Notes under the pieces: model-generated | Told to the model about the DNA's origin: nothing | What the model saw: only the letters and a program-made list of their open reading frames with translations | Databases searched by the model: none | Program-made: the position numbers and the translations under genes | Origin: Methylacidiphilum kamchatkense Kam1 | GTDB lineage: Bacteria > Verrucomicrobiota > Verrucomicrobiia > Methylacidiphilales > Methylacidiphilaceae | Length of the DNA: 64,000 bases | Reading direction: 5' to 3' | Assembly (NCBI RefSeq): GCF_007475525.1 | Contig: NZ_CP037899.1 | Span: 682,001 to 746,000 of the forward strand | Shown here: positions 36,624 through 44,605 of the stretch, piece after piece | Position numbering within the stretch: the first letter of the stretch is position 1 | Layout: every line of letters begins with the position of its first letter

Positions 36624-36750
36624 GCTGGTGCATGTCGGTCAAGATATGGTCTTAGAATAGGGGCTAATGATCCAGAAAGAATAAAAAAAAGGTCCACCAA
36701 AAGTAAAAAATGCCCTTTTTTAATTTCTAGAATTAAAATAGAATAATAGC

Positions 36751-36912
36751 ATGGTTGCAAATCCCAAAAGGTGGCCAGGATCCGGTGGAGGAGATCCTGG
36801 TGGCAGATGGGATAAAGAGAATAAAACGATAATTTTTATCTTTTTATTTTTGTTTATTCTTTACATGTCGGCGCTATTTTTTCGAATATGGAGAACGTTT
36901 GGATGGTGGTAG
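36751..36912 (+). CDS. 53-residue predicted membrane protein
   Basis: A short open frame in the 370-base gap between birA and the MBL gene. ATG 36751; the sequence has a hydrophilic Gly/Pro/Trp-rich head ('KRWPGSGGGDPGGRWDKE') and one strong membrane helix ('TIIFIFLFLFILYMSALFF') followed by a basic, Trp-rich tail ('RIWRTFGWW'). That layout is far from random. There is no strong ribosome site, which lowers confidence. Function unknown. Confidence 0.5.
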   Translation: MVANPKRWPGSGGGDPGGRWDKENKTIIFIFLFLFILYMSALFFRIWRTFGWW

Positions 36913-36990
36913 GATACGAGTTTTAAATGGCTAGACAAATGTTCTTTATTTGAATTTCTTTTTTTTAAAGCTAAACAGCACTAGGAGAAA

Positions 36991-37812
36991 ATGCCTATGA
37001 TTCCACTGGAAGACAACTATATCGATGTGATTGGGAAAGCGCAGAGAGGGCTAAACATCAGTGACGAAGAGCTAGCAAAAAGGGCGGCTGTGCCTTTCGA
37101 AAAACTCCAGAAGGTGAAAGAAGGAGTGTTGGATGAGGAGGTTTTAGCAAGAATTGCTCCAGTGCTTGGTCTTGGGAAGAAGGCGCTTTTGGATCTAGCT
37201 AAAGGGTTATATTACCCAAAAGATCAAGGGGTTATTCCTGGCTTCTTTCACTTTAATACGAGATGGGAAGATATGACTGTTAATAATTATCTTTTATGGG
37301 ATACGACGACAAAAGAGGCCGCGGCTTTTGATACGGGAGGCAATTGCACCGAAATGCTTGATGCGATTAAAGTCCATGGGTTGCGCGTAAAATTCATTTT
37401 GTTGACGCATACGCATGCTGATCACATCGCTGAGCTAGGAAGGTTGAAACGGGCTGTAGAGGCTCCTGCTTATTGCTGTCAACTTGAAACTATTCCTGGA
37501 GCCGAGCCGTTCTCTCCAGGCAAGACCTTTCAATTAGGTAGTTTGTCCATTAGCTCTTTTCTTACTAATGGTCATTCCCCCGGAGGGGTTTCTTACTATG
37601 TTACTGGAGGCAAGAGAAATCTAGTCATTGTGGGTGATTCGTTATTTGCTGGCTCGATGGGAGGTGGTAATTATTCCTACACAGAGGCCTTAAAGAACAA
37701 CCGAGAAAAAATTTTAACCCTGCCTGACGACACGATTATATGTCCTGGTCATGGGCCTTTGACAACGGTAGGTGAAGAAAAAGTTCATAATCCTTTTTTT
37801 GCTTTCAATTGA
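36991..37812 (+). CDS. XRE-like helix-turn-helix domain fused to a metallo-beta-lactamase-fold hydrolase
   Basis: 273 residues. Residues 10-70 have a helix-turn-helix look ('SDEELAKRAAVPFEKLQKV', 'EEVLARIAPVLGLGKKALLD'). Residues 80-273 are an MBL-fold hydrolase of glyoxalase II type: 'LLTHTHADHIAELGRL' (HxHxDH), 'TNGHSPGGVSYYV', 'LVIVGDSLFAGSMGGG' and 'IICPGHGPLTTVGEE'. Two metal ions expected. A clean AGGAGAAA lies before ATG 36991. Whether the HTH binds DNA is unknown. Followed by a DUF5069 gene. Confidence 0.85.
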   Translation: MPMIPLEDNYIDVIGKAQRGLNISDEELAKRAAVPFEKLQKVKEGVLDEEVLARIAPVLGLGKKALLDLAKGLYYPKDQGVIPGFFHFNTRWEDMTVNNYLLWDTTTKEAAAFDTGGNCTEMLDAIKVHGLRVKFILLTHTHADHIAELGRLKRAVEAPAYCCQLETIPGAEPFSPGKTFQLGSLSISSFLTNGHSPGGVSYYVTGGKRNLVIVGDSLFAGSMGGGNYSYTEALKNNREKILTLPDDTIICPGHGPLTTVGEEKVHNPFFAFN

Positions 37813-37904
37813 TTAGAAAGTTATGAAATGATGCAGTTGCATCTAAGGGTTTTCTTTCCTAAAGAAAGAAAAATAATGAATATAAACTTAAAAAAGGAGG
37901 TACA

Positions 37905-38345
37905 ATGAAACTAGTTCCCTTAATTGGATCTGGAGTTGCCGGTCCGCTTGGTGTGCTGCATTTGCCAAGAATGTGGCTGAAATGTATCCTGGCTGCTAAA
38001 GGCATGCTAGCTGATGGTTATCCCGACCTAGGTAAAGGGTTTGATGCGATGACCATGAGTGCTCTTAATCTCACTGAAGATGAAGTGCGAAATTACATTA
38101 GAACCAATCTGCCAAGCTATACGGAATTTGAAGCTTGGATCGTACAAAAAAATGGTGGAAAGATTGATGGAGCCAAGGTTGCCGCTCACAATAGGGCTGT
38201 TTTGCAGTATCATCATGACGCGGAGACAAAGAAAGCCATTTTGGAGGAAGCAGGTCTCAAAGACGATGGCTCTATGCCAGATGCCGTGACTTTGAACGCT
38301 ATCGATGATTTTACCTGTTTCCATAAATGGCTAAAAAGCCAATAA
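37905..38345 (+). CDS. DUF5069-family protein
   Basis: 146 residues. The pattern 'LPRMWLKCILAAKGMLADGY', 'GFDAMTMSALNLTEDEVRNY', 'SYTEFEAWIVQKNGGKID' and 'NAIDDFTCFHKWLKSQ' fits DUF5069, a family common in Verrucomicrobia and Acidobacteria with no known role. Perfect AAGGAGG seven bases before ATG 37905 suggests strong translation. Single-domain cytoplasmic protein; a hairpin terminator follows directly. Confidence 0.8.
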   Translation: MKLVPLIGSGVAGPLGVLHLPRMWLKCILAAKGMLADGYPDLGKGFDAMTMSALNLTEDEVRNYIRTNLPSYTEFEAWIVQKNGGKIDGAKVAAHNRAVLQYHHDAETKKAILEEAGLKDDGSMPDAVTLNAIDDFTCFHKWLKSQ

Positions 38346-38372
38346 ACCTATAAGCTTCTTTAAGAGGCTAAG

Positions 38373-38406
38373 AAAGGCTAAGAGCTCTTTTCTCTTAGCC
38401 TTTTTA
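38373..38406 (+). terminator. Rho-independent terminator after the DUF5069 gene
   Basis: Stem 'aaaggctaagaga' at 38372-38384 pairs with 'tctcttagccttt' at 38391-38403, with a short loop, then a T-rich run (38399-38415). Strong intrinsic terminator, 28 bases past the stop. Confidence 0.85.
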
Positions 38407-38421
38407 TTTTTATTGTTTATA

Positions 38422-38440
38422 TTAATAATTCATTATCAAT
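38422..38440 (+). promoter_or_regulatory. Candidate Fur/Zur-family operator
   Basis: The stretch 'ttaataattcattatcaat' just before the metal-transporter operon resembles the A+T-rich ATTATC-type half-sites of Fur-family boxes. It ends six bases before the ATG at 38447. Position and neighbour genes favour a metal-responsive operator; it is only a partial match. Confidence 0.35.
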
Positions 38441-38446
38441 AGTATC

Positions 38447-39423
38447 ATGCGATCATTGCAAAAAAAAGGGCTTGAGGTTTTGTTTTGTCTGTGGGGAATA
38501 GGAATTGGCTTATGGTTTTTGTCTTTTAAGTCTTATGGAGTGGAGAAACTGAAAATTCTTACATCTATTGCGCCCCTGTATTGTTTTTGTGTCAACATTG
38601 GAGGGGATTATGTCACAGTGAAAAACTTGATCTTCTTTGGCGCAGAGCCGCACGAAGTTTCGCTATCTATACGGCAGATGCAAGAAATCAGAGATTCGGA
38701 TTTGATTGTTATTAATGGATTGGGAATGGAAAGTTGGTTGGAAAAGGGGCTCAGTTCAGAAGAAAAAGCAAAAAAATTGTTGTTTCCACAATAGGGATAG
38801 AACCTATTCCTTCTGTTGGCTCTCTTAATAAACTTCCAGCCAATAGCCCTTATTCTTTTAACCCGCATGTTTGGCTTGATCCTAACTTGGCTATTCAGCA
38901 AGTGGTGAACATTAAAAATGCGTTATGCCAACGGGATCCACTCCATTCAGAAGCCTACGAAAAAAATGCCGCTTCCTATATATTCAAATTAAAAGAAATC
39001 GATCGGATGTATCGAGAAAAGCTTCAAGAGATCGCACAAAAAAAAGCCTATTTCTTTGATGACTCTTTTATGTATCTGACAAAGCGTTACGATATCCTTG
39101 TAGCTGGTATTCTTGAAGAGTGCGGCCAAAGAGAAGGCCTGTCTCCTAGAAAACTTGCAACCGCCATTGAAACAATGAGGAAAGAAAAGATACCTTTCTT
39201 TTATACTCCTTTTTCAAAGAAAGCTCTTGTCATGGAAATCATCAAAGAAAGTCAAACTCGCAGCGGAGAAATCGATTCGATGGAGAGCGCCAATCCTGAT
39301 CCATCTGTCTATGAGACGATAGCAAAAAAAAATTTATCGGTTTTGGTAGACGTTTTTGGAAAGAAGAACCTTTCTTGGTTCCATAACTTTGAGGTCTGTG
39401 CCGATGGAAAAGAGCAGAATTAA
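38447..39423 (+). CDS. Metal ABC transporter substrate-binding protein (ZnuA/TroA type), frameshifted
   Basis: The gene is in two frames. The first (38447-38794) gives a signal peptide and 'LKILTSIAPLYCFCVNIGGD', 'AEPHEVSLSIRQMQEIRDSD' and 'LIVINGLGMESWLEKGL', then stops after the A7 run 38770-38776. The second, shifted by -1, continues at 'KIVVSTIGIEPI' through 'FNPHVWLDPNLAIQQVVNIK', 'AYFFDDSFMYLTKRYDI' and 'FGKKNLSWFHN'. His in 'EPHEV' and 'NPHVW' are metal-binding positions. Joined, it is a full ~325-residue periplasmic Zn/Mn-binding protein. The run is a canonical A-AAA-AAA slippery heptamer in phase. It is followed by ABC genes znuC- and znuB-like. Confidence 0.85.
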
Positions 39424-40165
39424 AGCCCCTGAGTCAGTTTCTTTCTTCCCTAGCCAACAAAAGCTTCTTTTAAAGGCTGACTCCGTTACGATTGTTTATA
39501 CAGAAGAATCGGCCGTTGAGGATGTCAGCATGGAAATAGAAAGAGGAAAGATTGTGGCTCTCATTGGCCCGAATGGGGCAGGGAAGACAACACTACTGAA
39601 ATGTTTTGCTGAGATCATTCAACCCAAAAAGGGGAGCATTTGGCGCCGGCCTGGGCTCGTCATTGGTTATTTGCCTCAAAGACCATCTATTCCGCGGTAT
39701 CTGCCGGTAACGGTTGAAGAGTTTATATCGCTGAGGCTTGGAAACTATCAATTGCTTAATGGATTTTTTGGAGGAAAAGAAAGGAAAGAGAAGATCGCTG
39801 AGCTTTTGAAATGCTTTAAGGCTGAAGATTTACTCGAAAGAAGACTACAAGAGCTTTCGGGAGGAGAAATGCAAAAGGTAATGGTTGCTTCTACCCTGGC
39901 AAAAAATCCTGACTTGCTCCTATTAGATGAACCGTTAACTGGAATAGATGCAACTGGTGGCATCGAATTTGATCAACTACTTCATGAGCTTAAAGAAAAA
40001 AAAGAAATAGGCACAGTGCTTGTGAGTCATGATTTACAACTGGTCTCGCATATAGCCGATTGGATCTTTTTTTTGAACCATCGGGTTCTTGCCCAAGGTA
40101 AACCTTCCGATGTACTCCAGGAAGAAAAACTTGCCGCTGTATACAATCTTATTCATGGCAGATAG
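39404..40165 (+). CDS. Metal ABC transporter ATP-binding protein (ZnuC type)
   Basis: 253 residues from ATG 39404, overlapping the binding-protein stop by 20 bases. ABC ATPase: Walker A 'ALIGPNGAGKTTLLKCFAEI', Q-loop 'IGYLPQRPSIPRYLPVTVEE', signature 'QELSGGEMQKVMVASTLAKN', Walker B 'LLLLDEPLTGID' and H-loop 'TVLVSHDLQ'. Energises uptake through the permease that follows, 8 bases downstream. Zinc or manganese cannot be told apart by sequence; the ZnuC name is a family label. Confidence 0.92.
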   Translation: MEKSRIKAPESVSFFPSQQKLLLKADSVTIVYTEESAVEDVSMEIERGKIVALIGPNGAGKTTLLKCFAEIIQPKKGSIWRRPGLVIGYLPQRPSIPRYLPVTVEEFISLRLGNYQLLNGFFGGKERKEKIAELLKCFKAEDLLERRLQELSGGEMQKVMVASTLAKNPDLLLLDEPLTGIDATGGIEFDQLLHELKEKKEIGTVLVSHDLQLVSHIADWIFFLNHRVLAQGKPSDVLQEEKLAAVYNLIHGR

Positions 40166-40173
40166 AAAAGAAG

Positions 40174-41040
40174 ATGGAAATTCTTTCTTTTGATTTTTTA
40201 AGGCGTTCTTTACTAGGGGCGGCTCTAGCCGGGCCAACCTGTGCTCTTTTAGGAATTATCACAACTTCTCGCGGACAAGCCTTCTTCAGTGATTCTCTCT
40301 CCCATGCTTCCATCGCAGGCTATGGTTTGGGGCTGCTTATTGAACTATTTGCTTTTAGATACTTCAACCTGAGTTTCCCTGAGAATTTCCTCTCCGCTTT
40401 TCTTTTTCTCTATTGTCTTGGAATCTCTCTTTGTTTTGCTTATTTTTTGAATAAATCCAAACTGGAATCGGATACTCTACTTTCGATCATTTTTACAGGA
40501 AGTGTAGCCATTGGCATTCTTCTATTAACTAAATTTGTTCGCTATCCTTTGATCGAATCCCTGCTTTTTGGAGACATCAATGCAAGTTCTTGGACCGATA
40601 TTGGTCTTCTGGGAATGGTTGCTGTGGTGACCTTTTCTTTCCTTCTATTTAATATGCCTGCTCTTTTGCTTACCATGATCGATGAAAATATGGCGATAAG
40701 CGAAGGGGTCGAAGTCAAAAAACTTAACTATTGGACGGTGCTGCTAATTGGAGGAGTGGTTGCTTTGAGCCTTAAACTGCTTGGAGCACTCCTAGTAAGT
40801 GCAATGATCGTTATTCCAGCAGCATCGGGAAAAATGTGGGCATGGAATTTCCGTTCTCTTTTGTTGATTTCCCTAGTCAATGGGTTTTTAGGGGCTGTTG
40901 GAGGGGTCGTTCTTTCCTATTATATGGATGCGATGACAGGTCCAACCATTGTGGGATGTGATATTTTTTTGTTACTCTTGGCTCTATTGTTTAAAAATCT
41001 CTTTAAGAAAAAAAACTTAAAAACTATACGGAATAGTTAG
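40174..41040 (+). CDS. Metal ABC transporter permease (ZnuB type)
   Basis: 288 residues with seven to nine membrane helices. Family marks: 'SLLGAALAGPTCALLGIITT' near the start, 'FFSDSLSHASIAGYGLGLLI', 'FGDINASSWTDIGLLGMVAV' and 'LLGALLVSAMIVIPAASGKM'. Last gene of the three-gene metal uptake operon; its end overlaps the convergent HAD gene by four bases. Confidence 0.92.
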   Translation: MEILSFDFLRRSLLGAALAGPTCALLGIITTSRGQAFFSDSLSHASIAGYGLGLLIELFAFRYFNLSFPENFLSAFLFLYCLGISLCFAYFLNKSKLESDTLLSIIFTGSVAIGILLLTKFVRYPLIESLLFGDINASSWTDIGLLGMVAVVTFSFLLFNMPALLLTMIDENMAISEGVEVKKLNYWTVLLIGGVVALSLKLLGALLVSAMIVIPAASGKMWAWNFRSLLLISLVNGFLGAVGGVVLSYYMDAMTGPTIVGCDIFLLLLALLFKNLFKKKNLKTIRNS

Positions 41041-41666
41041 AGGCTTTCTAATCTATCCATCGCCTCTTTTAGATTTTCAAACAGAAAAGAAGGATTGGCC
41101 AACAACAGTTTTTTTTTGGAGTTGTAACCAGTCAACACTGCTGCAGAGAGAATGCCGCCAGCATGGGCCGCTTCGATATCATGAACCATGTCTCCAAAAA
41201 ATATCGTACTTTGAGGATCGATCTTTTCTTTTTCGATGATCTGTTTGATAGCAATTCTCTTGTCATCAATTTCTGTATAAATGCGGTCAAAGTATTGTTC
41301 GATCCCTAACCGCTTGGCTTGTTTTATAAAATGACCCTGATGGATAGTGCTTAAAAGGATTACTTGGTATTGCTTCTTTTGACAAAATTCTAAAAATTCA
41401 AGGGCATAGGGCAATAGTGGAATTTTAACCTGAAACAGTTGAAAGATCGCATGGTAATGTTCGTTCATCTCCATGAAAGAAACTTCTGGTAAATAACTCT
41501 TATAGAATTCCTTGAGTGGTAAAAAAAACGTTTCTTTGAATTCTTCAATCGAAAGTTTAGGCTTTCCGTATAAGCCAAATATAAAATTCGAGGCTTTCAA
41601 GACAAAGGGCAAGTCATTAGCAAGGGTGCCCGACCAATCCAAAAACACAGTTTGAATTTTTTTCAT
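41037..41666 (-). CDS. HAD-superfamily hydrolase with variant motif I
   Basis: 209 residues. Motif I reads 'TVFLDWSGTLANDLPF': the nucleophile Asp is present but the second Asp of DxD is Ser. Motif II 'YQVILLSTIHQGHFIKQAKR' and motif IV 'TIFFGDMVHDIEAAHAGGIL' are normal. A DxA/DxS first motif is also known in phosphonatases, which use a different acid/base. So it may be a C-P cleaving enzyme, a phosphatase with low activity or something else. Convergent with znuB; about 30 bases from the LOG gene on the same strand. Confidence 0.82.
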   Translation of the reverse strand: MKKIQTVFLDWSGTLANDLPFVLKASNFIFGLYGKPKLSIEEFKETFFLPLKEFYKSYLPEVSFMEMNEHYHAIFQLFQVKIPLLPYALEFLEFCQKKQYQVILLSTIHQGHFIKQAKRLGIEQYFDRIYTEIDDKRIAIKQIIEKEKIDPQSTIFFGDMVHDIEAAHAGGILSAAVLTGYNSKKKLLLANPSFLFENLKEAMDRLESL

Positions 41667-41697
41667 CGCTTTTGATTTTTGAAAAGACAGTAAACAA

Positions 41698-42741
41698 TCA
41701 AAACAAATTCAATCGATTAATCAATAATCTCAATCTGCCATAGGATCGTTTGTCAAATGGGAAAACGATTCTGGGAAGATGGGCTATTTCCGGTTCATTT
41801 GATTCCTGTGGTAAGGCAGAAGACAAAGAAAAAGCATTTGGTTTTAAAATGATGTCAGAAAAATCTTCTCGGATCGACTCAAGAGCTTCTGTTGGAGGGA
41901 TTCTGAAGATACGCAAGACTAGATTATCCCCAACAAACCGATAAGAATGAAAGTTATGATAAAAAGAGAGGATTTCTTTTTTGGCTTCATGTATGTCTTC
42001 AGTGACCAAGAATAAATTAAAATCTTCTGCAGATATAAGTCCTCTTTTCAAGAGATTATTTGAAAGAAAGTCGACAAAGTTTTTCCAATAGGTCCCTCCG
42101 GGGACATCAATAAACACAAAAGGGACAAGAGGAGCCTTTCCTGTTTGCAGAAGAGTAAGAGTTTCAAAACATTCATCCATAGTTCCAAACCCACCGGGGA
42201 ACAGGGCGATGGCATGGGATTCTTTGACAAAATGCAGCTTTCGGTTAAAGAAATATCTAAAACTAATGAGTTTCGGATCACCATCGATCACTTCGTTGGG
42301 TTTTTGTTCGAAGGGTAAACGAATGTTAAGCCCGAAACTTTTATCCTTACCGGCTCCAAATTGAGCTGCTTCCATGATCCCTTCTCCACCTCCAGTGATA
42401 ACCATAAAGCCGCTCTCTACCATGATTTTTGCAAAATCTTTTGCACTGAGCCACTCAGGGGTTTGCGGTTTGATGCGGGCTGAACCAAAAATGGTGACTT
42501 TTTTAAAAGAGCGATAAGGTTGAAAAATTGACTCCGCATATCGAATTTCTTTTAAGGATTGATTGACAAGACGGACGTCAGCATAAGGAGTGTTTTGGAA
42601 TGAAAAGCGAAGCACAGTAGCGATCATTTCGAAATATTCACGACGGTTTTCTATGACTCCTGCAGCTTGGAGCAACTCCTCTATTTTTTTGTCGATTTCC
42701 GGTTTACCTGAACTGTATACAAAGCTTTTTTTTTCTGTCAC
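41698..42741 (-). CDS. LOG-family protein (TIGR00730 type)
   Basis: 347 residues. The Rossmann core holds 'VTIFGSARIKPQTPEWLSAK', 'MVITGGGEGIMEAAQFGAG', 'LNIRLPFEQKPNEVID' and 'ALFPGGFGTMDECFETLTLL' (PGGxGTxxE). The family cleaves cytokinin ribotides or related nucleotide monophosphates, and is often mislabelled lysine decarboxylase. Extra N- and C-terminal segments (1-80, 270-347) make it longer than plant LOG. Divergent from the methyltransferase-MTHFR gene with 28 bases between, probably sharing a promoter region. Confidence 0.88.
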   Translation of the reverse strand: MTEKKSFVYSSGKPEIDKKIEELLQAAGVIENRREYFEMIATVLRFSFQNTPYADVRLVNQSLKEIRYAESIFQPYRSFKKVTIFGSARIKPQTPEWLSAKDFAKIMVESGFMVITGGGEGIMEAAQFGAGKDKSFGLNIRLPFEQKPNEVIDGDPKLISFRYFFNRKLHFVKESHAIALFPGGFGTMDECFETLTLLQTGKAPLVPFVFIDVPGGTYWKNFVDFLSNNLLKRGLISAEDFNLFLVTEDIHEAKKEILSFYHNFHSYRFVGDNLVLRIFRIPPTEALESIREDFSDIILKPNAFSLSSALPQESNEPEIAHLPRIVFPFDKRSYGRLRLLINRLNLF

Positions 42742-42769
42742 TTTATCTATAATGCCTTGTTAAAAAAGA

Positions 42770-44605
42770 ATGGCAACTCTAATAGATCGGCTTAATGAAT
42801 CTCTGCTTATTGGCGATGGTGCTTTGGGGACCTATCTTTATTCTCTTGGCATTCCGAGAGGCTATTGTATTGAAGAATTAAGTCTTTCTCATCCTAACTT
42901 ATTGGAAAAGGTTCATCGAGACTATATCGATGCGGGGGCAAAAATTATCCGAACCAATACGGCCGAAGCGAATGCCTACCACTTGTCGTTTTTCAAATTG
43001 GAAAAGAAGCTCAAAGAAATCGTTGGCCGCTCCGTGCAGCTAGCCAGGAAAGCTCTTGGATCCAGAGAAGGGTGGATTGCGGGCACAGTGGGTCCTATCT
43101 GGACTAAGCCTACTGAATCGCCAATCGATATGGCTACAAGACAAAGCCTCTATGAAGAGTTGATTGCCTCTCTAATTGAGGAAGGAGTAGATCTTCTTTT
43201 TTTTGAGACTTTTACCGAGCTTTCCGAACTTTTGCTTGTACTAGATATTGCTCGCAAAAAAGGAGCAGACAAGCTCTTTGCTTTTATCGCCTCCTTTGAA
43301 GAAGGAAAATTGTCGAGTGGGGAGACCCTTGGAGAGGCTTTTTCAAAACTCAGACATGCAGGGGCTACCCTTGTGGGGATCAATGGCGCATGCGGTGTCC
43401 AAGCTTCGATTCATCTTTTAGAGGAGATTGAGCTAAAGGCCGGGGAGTTTCTAGGTGCCTATCCGAATGCTGGTAAACCTGAATTTTATGATGGGACATT
43501 TACCTACTCCGCCAGTCCTTCGTATTTTGGAGAGAATGTTGCAAGATTTGCTGAAGAAGGAGTCTGCCTGCTTGGAGGGGATTACGGCACGGAGCCAGCG
43601 CATATAGCGGCGATGGCTCAAAGAGCCGCGACGATTAAGCCCCTCAAAGAAAAACCACCTAAAAGAAGGCCTCGCTATCTGGTTTCCGAACAGGAGGTTT
43701 TGCCGCAGATTGAACCATCCCTTCTTGATCTGTTAGCCCTAAAGCCTGTTTTCATGGTCGAGTATGATTCTCCTAAGACTTTAGCAATCGGAAAGTTCCT
43801 TGAGGGAGTCAAGGCAATTGAAAAAGCTGGGGCTGATGCGATAACATTGGCTGATAACTCACTTGCGATTTTAAGGATCAGTAACTTTGCAGCAGCCATT
43901 CATGTTAGAAGAGTTTCCAAAATGATTCCTATCCTCCATATAGCTTGCCGGGATAGGAATCTTTTAGGATTGCAATCGGAGTTGATGGGGCTGGGAACCT
44001 TAGGGTTCAGACATATACTGGCCCTGACAGGAGATCCAGCAAAATCTGGCGATCATCCGGGAGCTACATCAGTCTATGATCTTAATTCTATTGGATTAAT
44101 CCGACTGCTTGCTAGTTTAAATAGAGGATTTAATGCCGCTGGAAAAGATCTGAAAGGTAAAACGGATTTTATCATTGGCTGTGCTTTTAATCCGAATACT
44201 TCCCAGTTTGAAGCCCAGGTAAAAAAATTGGAGGCTAAGCTGGCAGCTGGAGCGCAGTTTGTTATGACACAACCCATATTCGATATCCAGCTTATCAAAA
44301 AGACCTATAATTATCTAAAACCTTTGGGCATTCCCGTATTTATTGGGCTAATGCCCCTTTTAAACTACCGAAACGCCGAGTTCCTTCATAATGAGGTACC
44401 GGGGATTTCTATACCTGAAGCTGTACGTGAAAAATTGAAAGCAGTAGATGGGGAAAAAGCTATGGAGGTAGGTGTGGGATTTGCACAAGTACTTGGGGAA
44501 GAAATTCTTTCGCTTTTCAAAGGCATTTATCTAATCACTCCTTTTCTCCGGTATGATATTTCGGTCAGGCTTTTGGAATTGCTCTTTAGTAGGAAAAAAT
44601 CTTAG
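42770..44605 (+). CDS. Bifunctional homocysteine S-methyltransferase / methylenetetrahydrofolate reductase
   Basis: 611 residues. Residues 1-300 are a homocysteine-methyltransferase barrel: 'LIGDGALGTYLYSLGIPRGY', 'GAKIIRTNTAEANAYHL', 'GTVGPIWTKPTE' and 'FLGAYPNAGKPEFYDG'. Residues 320-611 are an MTHFR barrel: 'FMVEYDSPKTLAIGKFLEGV', 'ILHIACRDRNLLGLQSELMG', 'ALTGDPAKSGDHPGATSVYD' and 'AAGAQFVMTQPIFDIQ'. The zinc site looks wrong: the usual GGCCGT reads 'GGDYGTEPAHI' and the first ligand block GxNC reads 'GINGACG'. The MTHFR half should work; methyl transfer is doubtful. Confidence 0.9.
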   Translation: MATLIDRLNESLLIGDGALGTYLYSLGIPRGYCIEELSLSHPNLLEKVHRDYIDAGAKIIRTNTAEANAYHLSFFKLEKKLKEIVGRSVQLARKALGSREGWIAGTVGPIWTKPTESPIDMATRQSLYEELIASLIEEGVDLLFFETFTELSELLLVLDIARKKGADKLFAFIASFEEGKLSSGETLGEAFSKLRHAGATLVGINGACGVQASIHLLEEIELKAGEFLGAYPNAGKPEFYDGTFTYSASPSYFGENVARFAEEGVCLLGGDYGTEPAHIAAMAQRAATIKPLKEKPPKRRPRYLVSEQEVLPQIEPSLLDLLALKPVFMVEYDSPKTLAIGKFLEGVKAIEKAGADAITLADNSLAILRISNFAAAIHVRRVSKMIPILHIACRDRNLLGLQSELMGLGTLGFRHILALTGDPAKSGDHPGATSVYDLNSIGLIRLLASLNRGFNAAGKDLKGKTDFIIGCAFNPNTSQFEAQVKKLEAKLAAGAQFVMTQPIFDIQLIKKTYNYLKPLGIPVFIGLMPLLNYRNAEFLHNEVPGISIPEAVREKLKAVDGEKAMEVGVGFAQVLGEEILSLFKGIYLITPFLRYDISVRLLELLFSRKKS

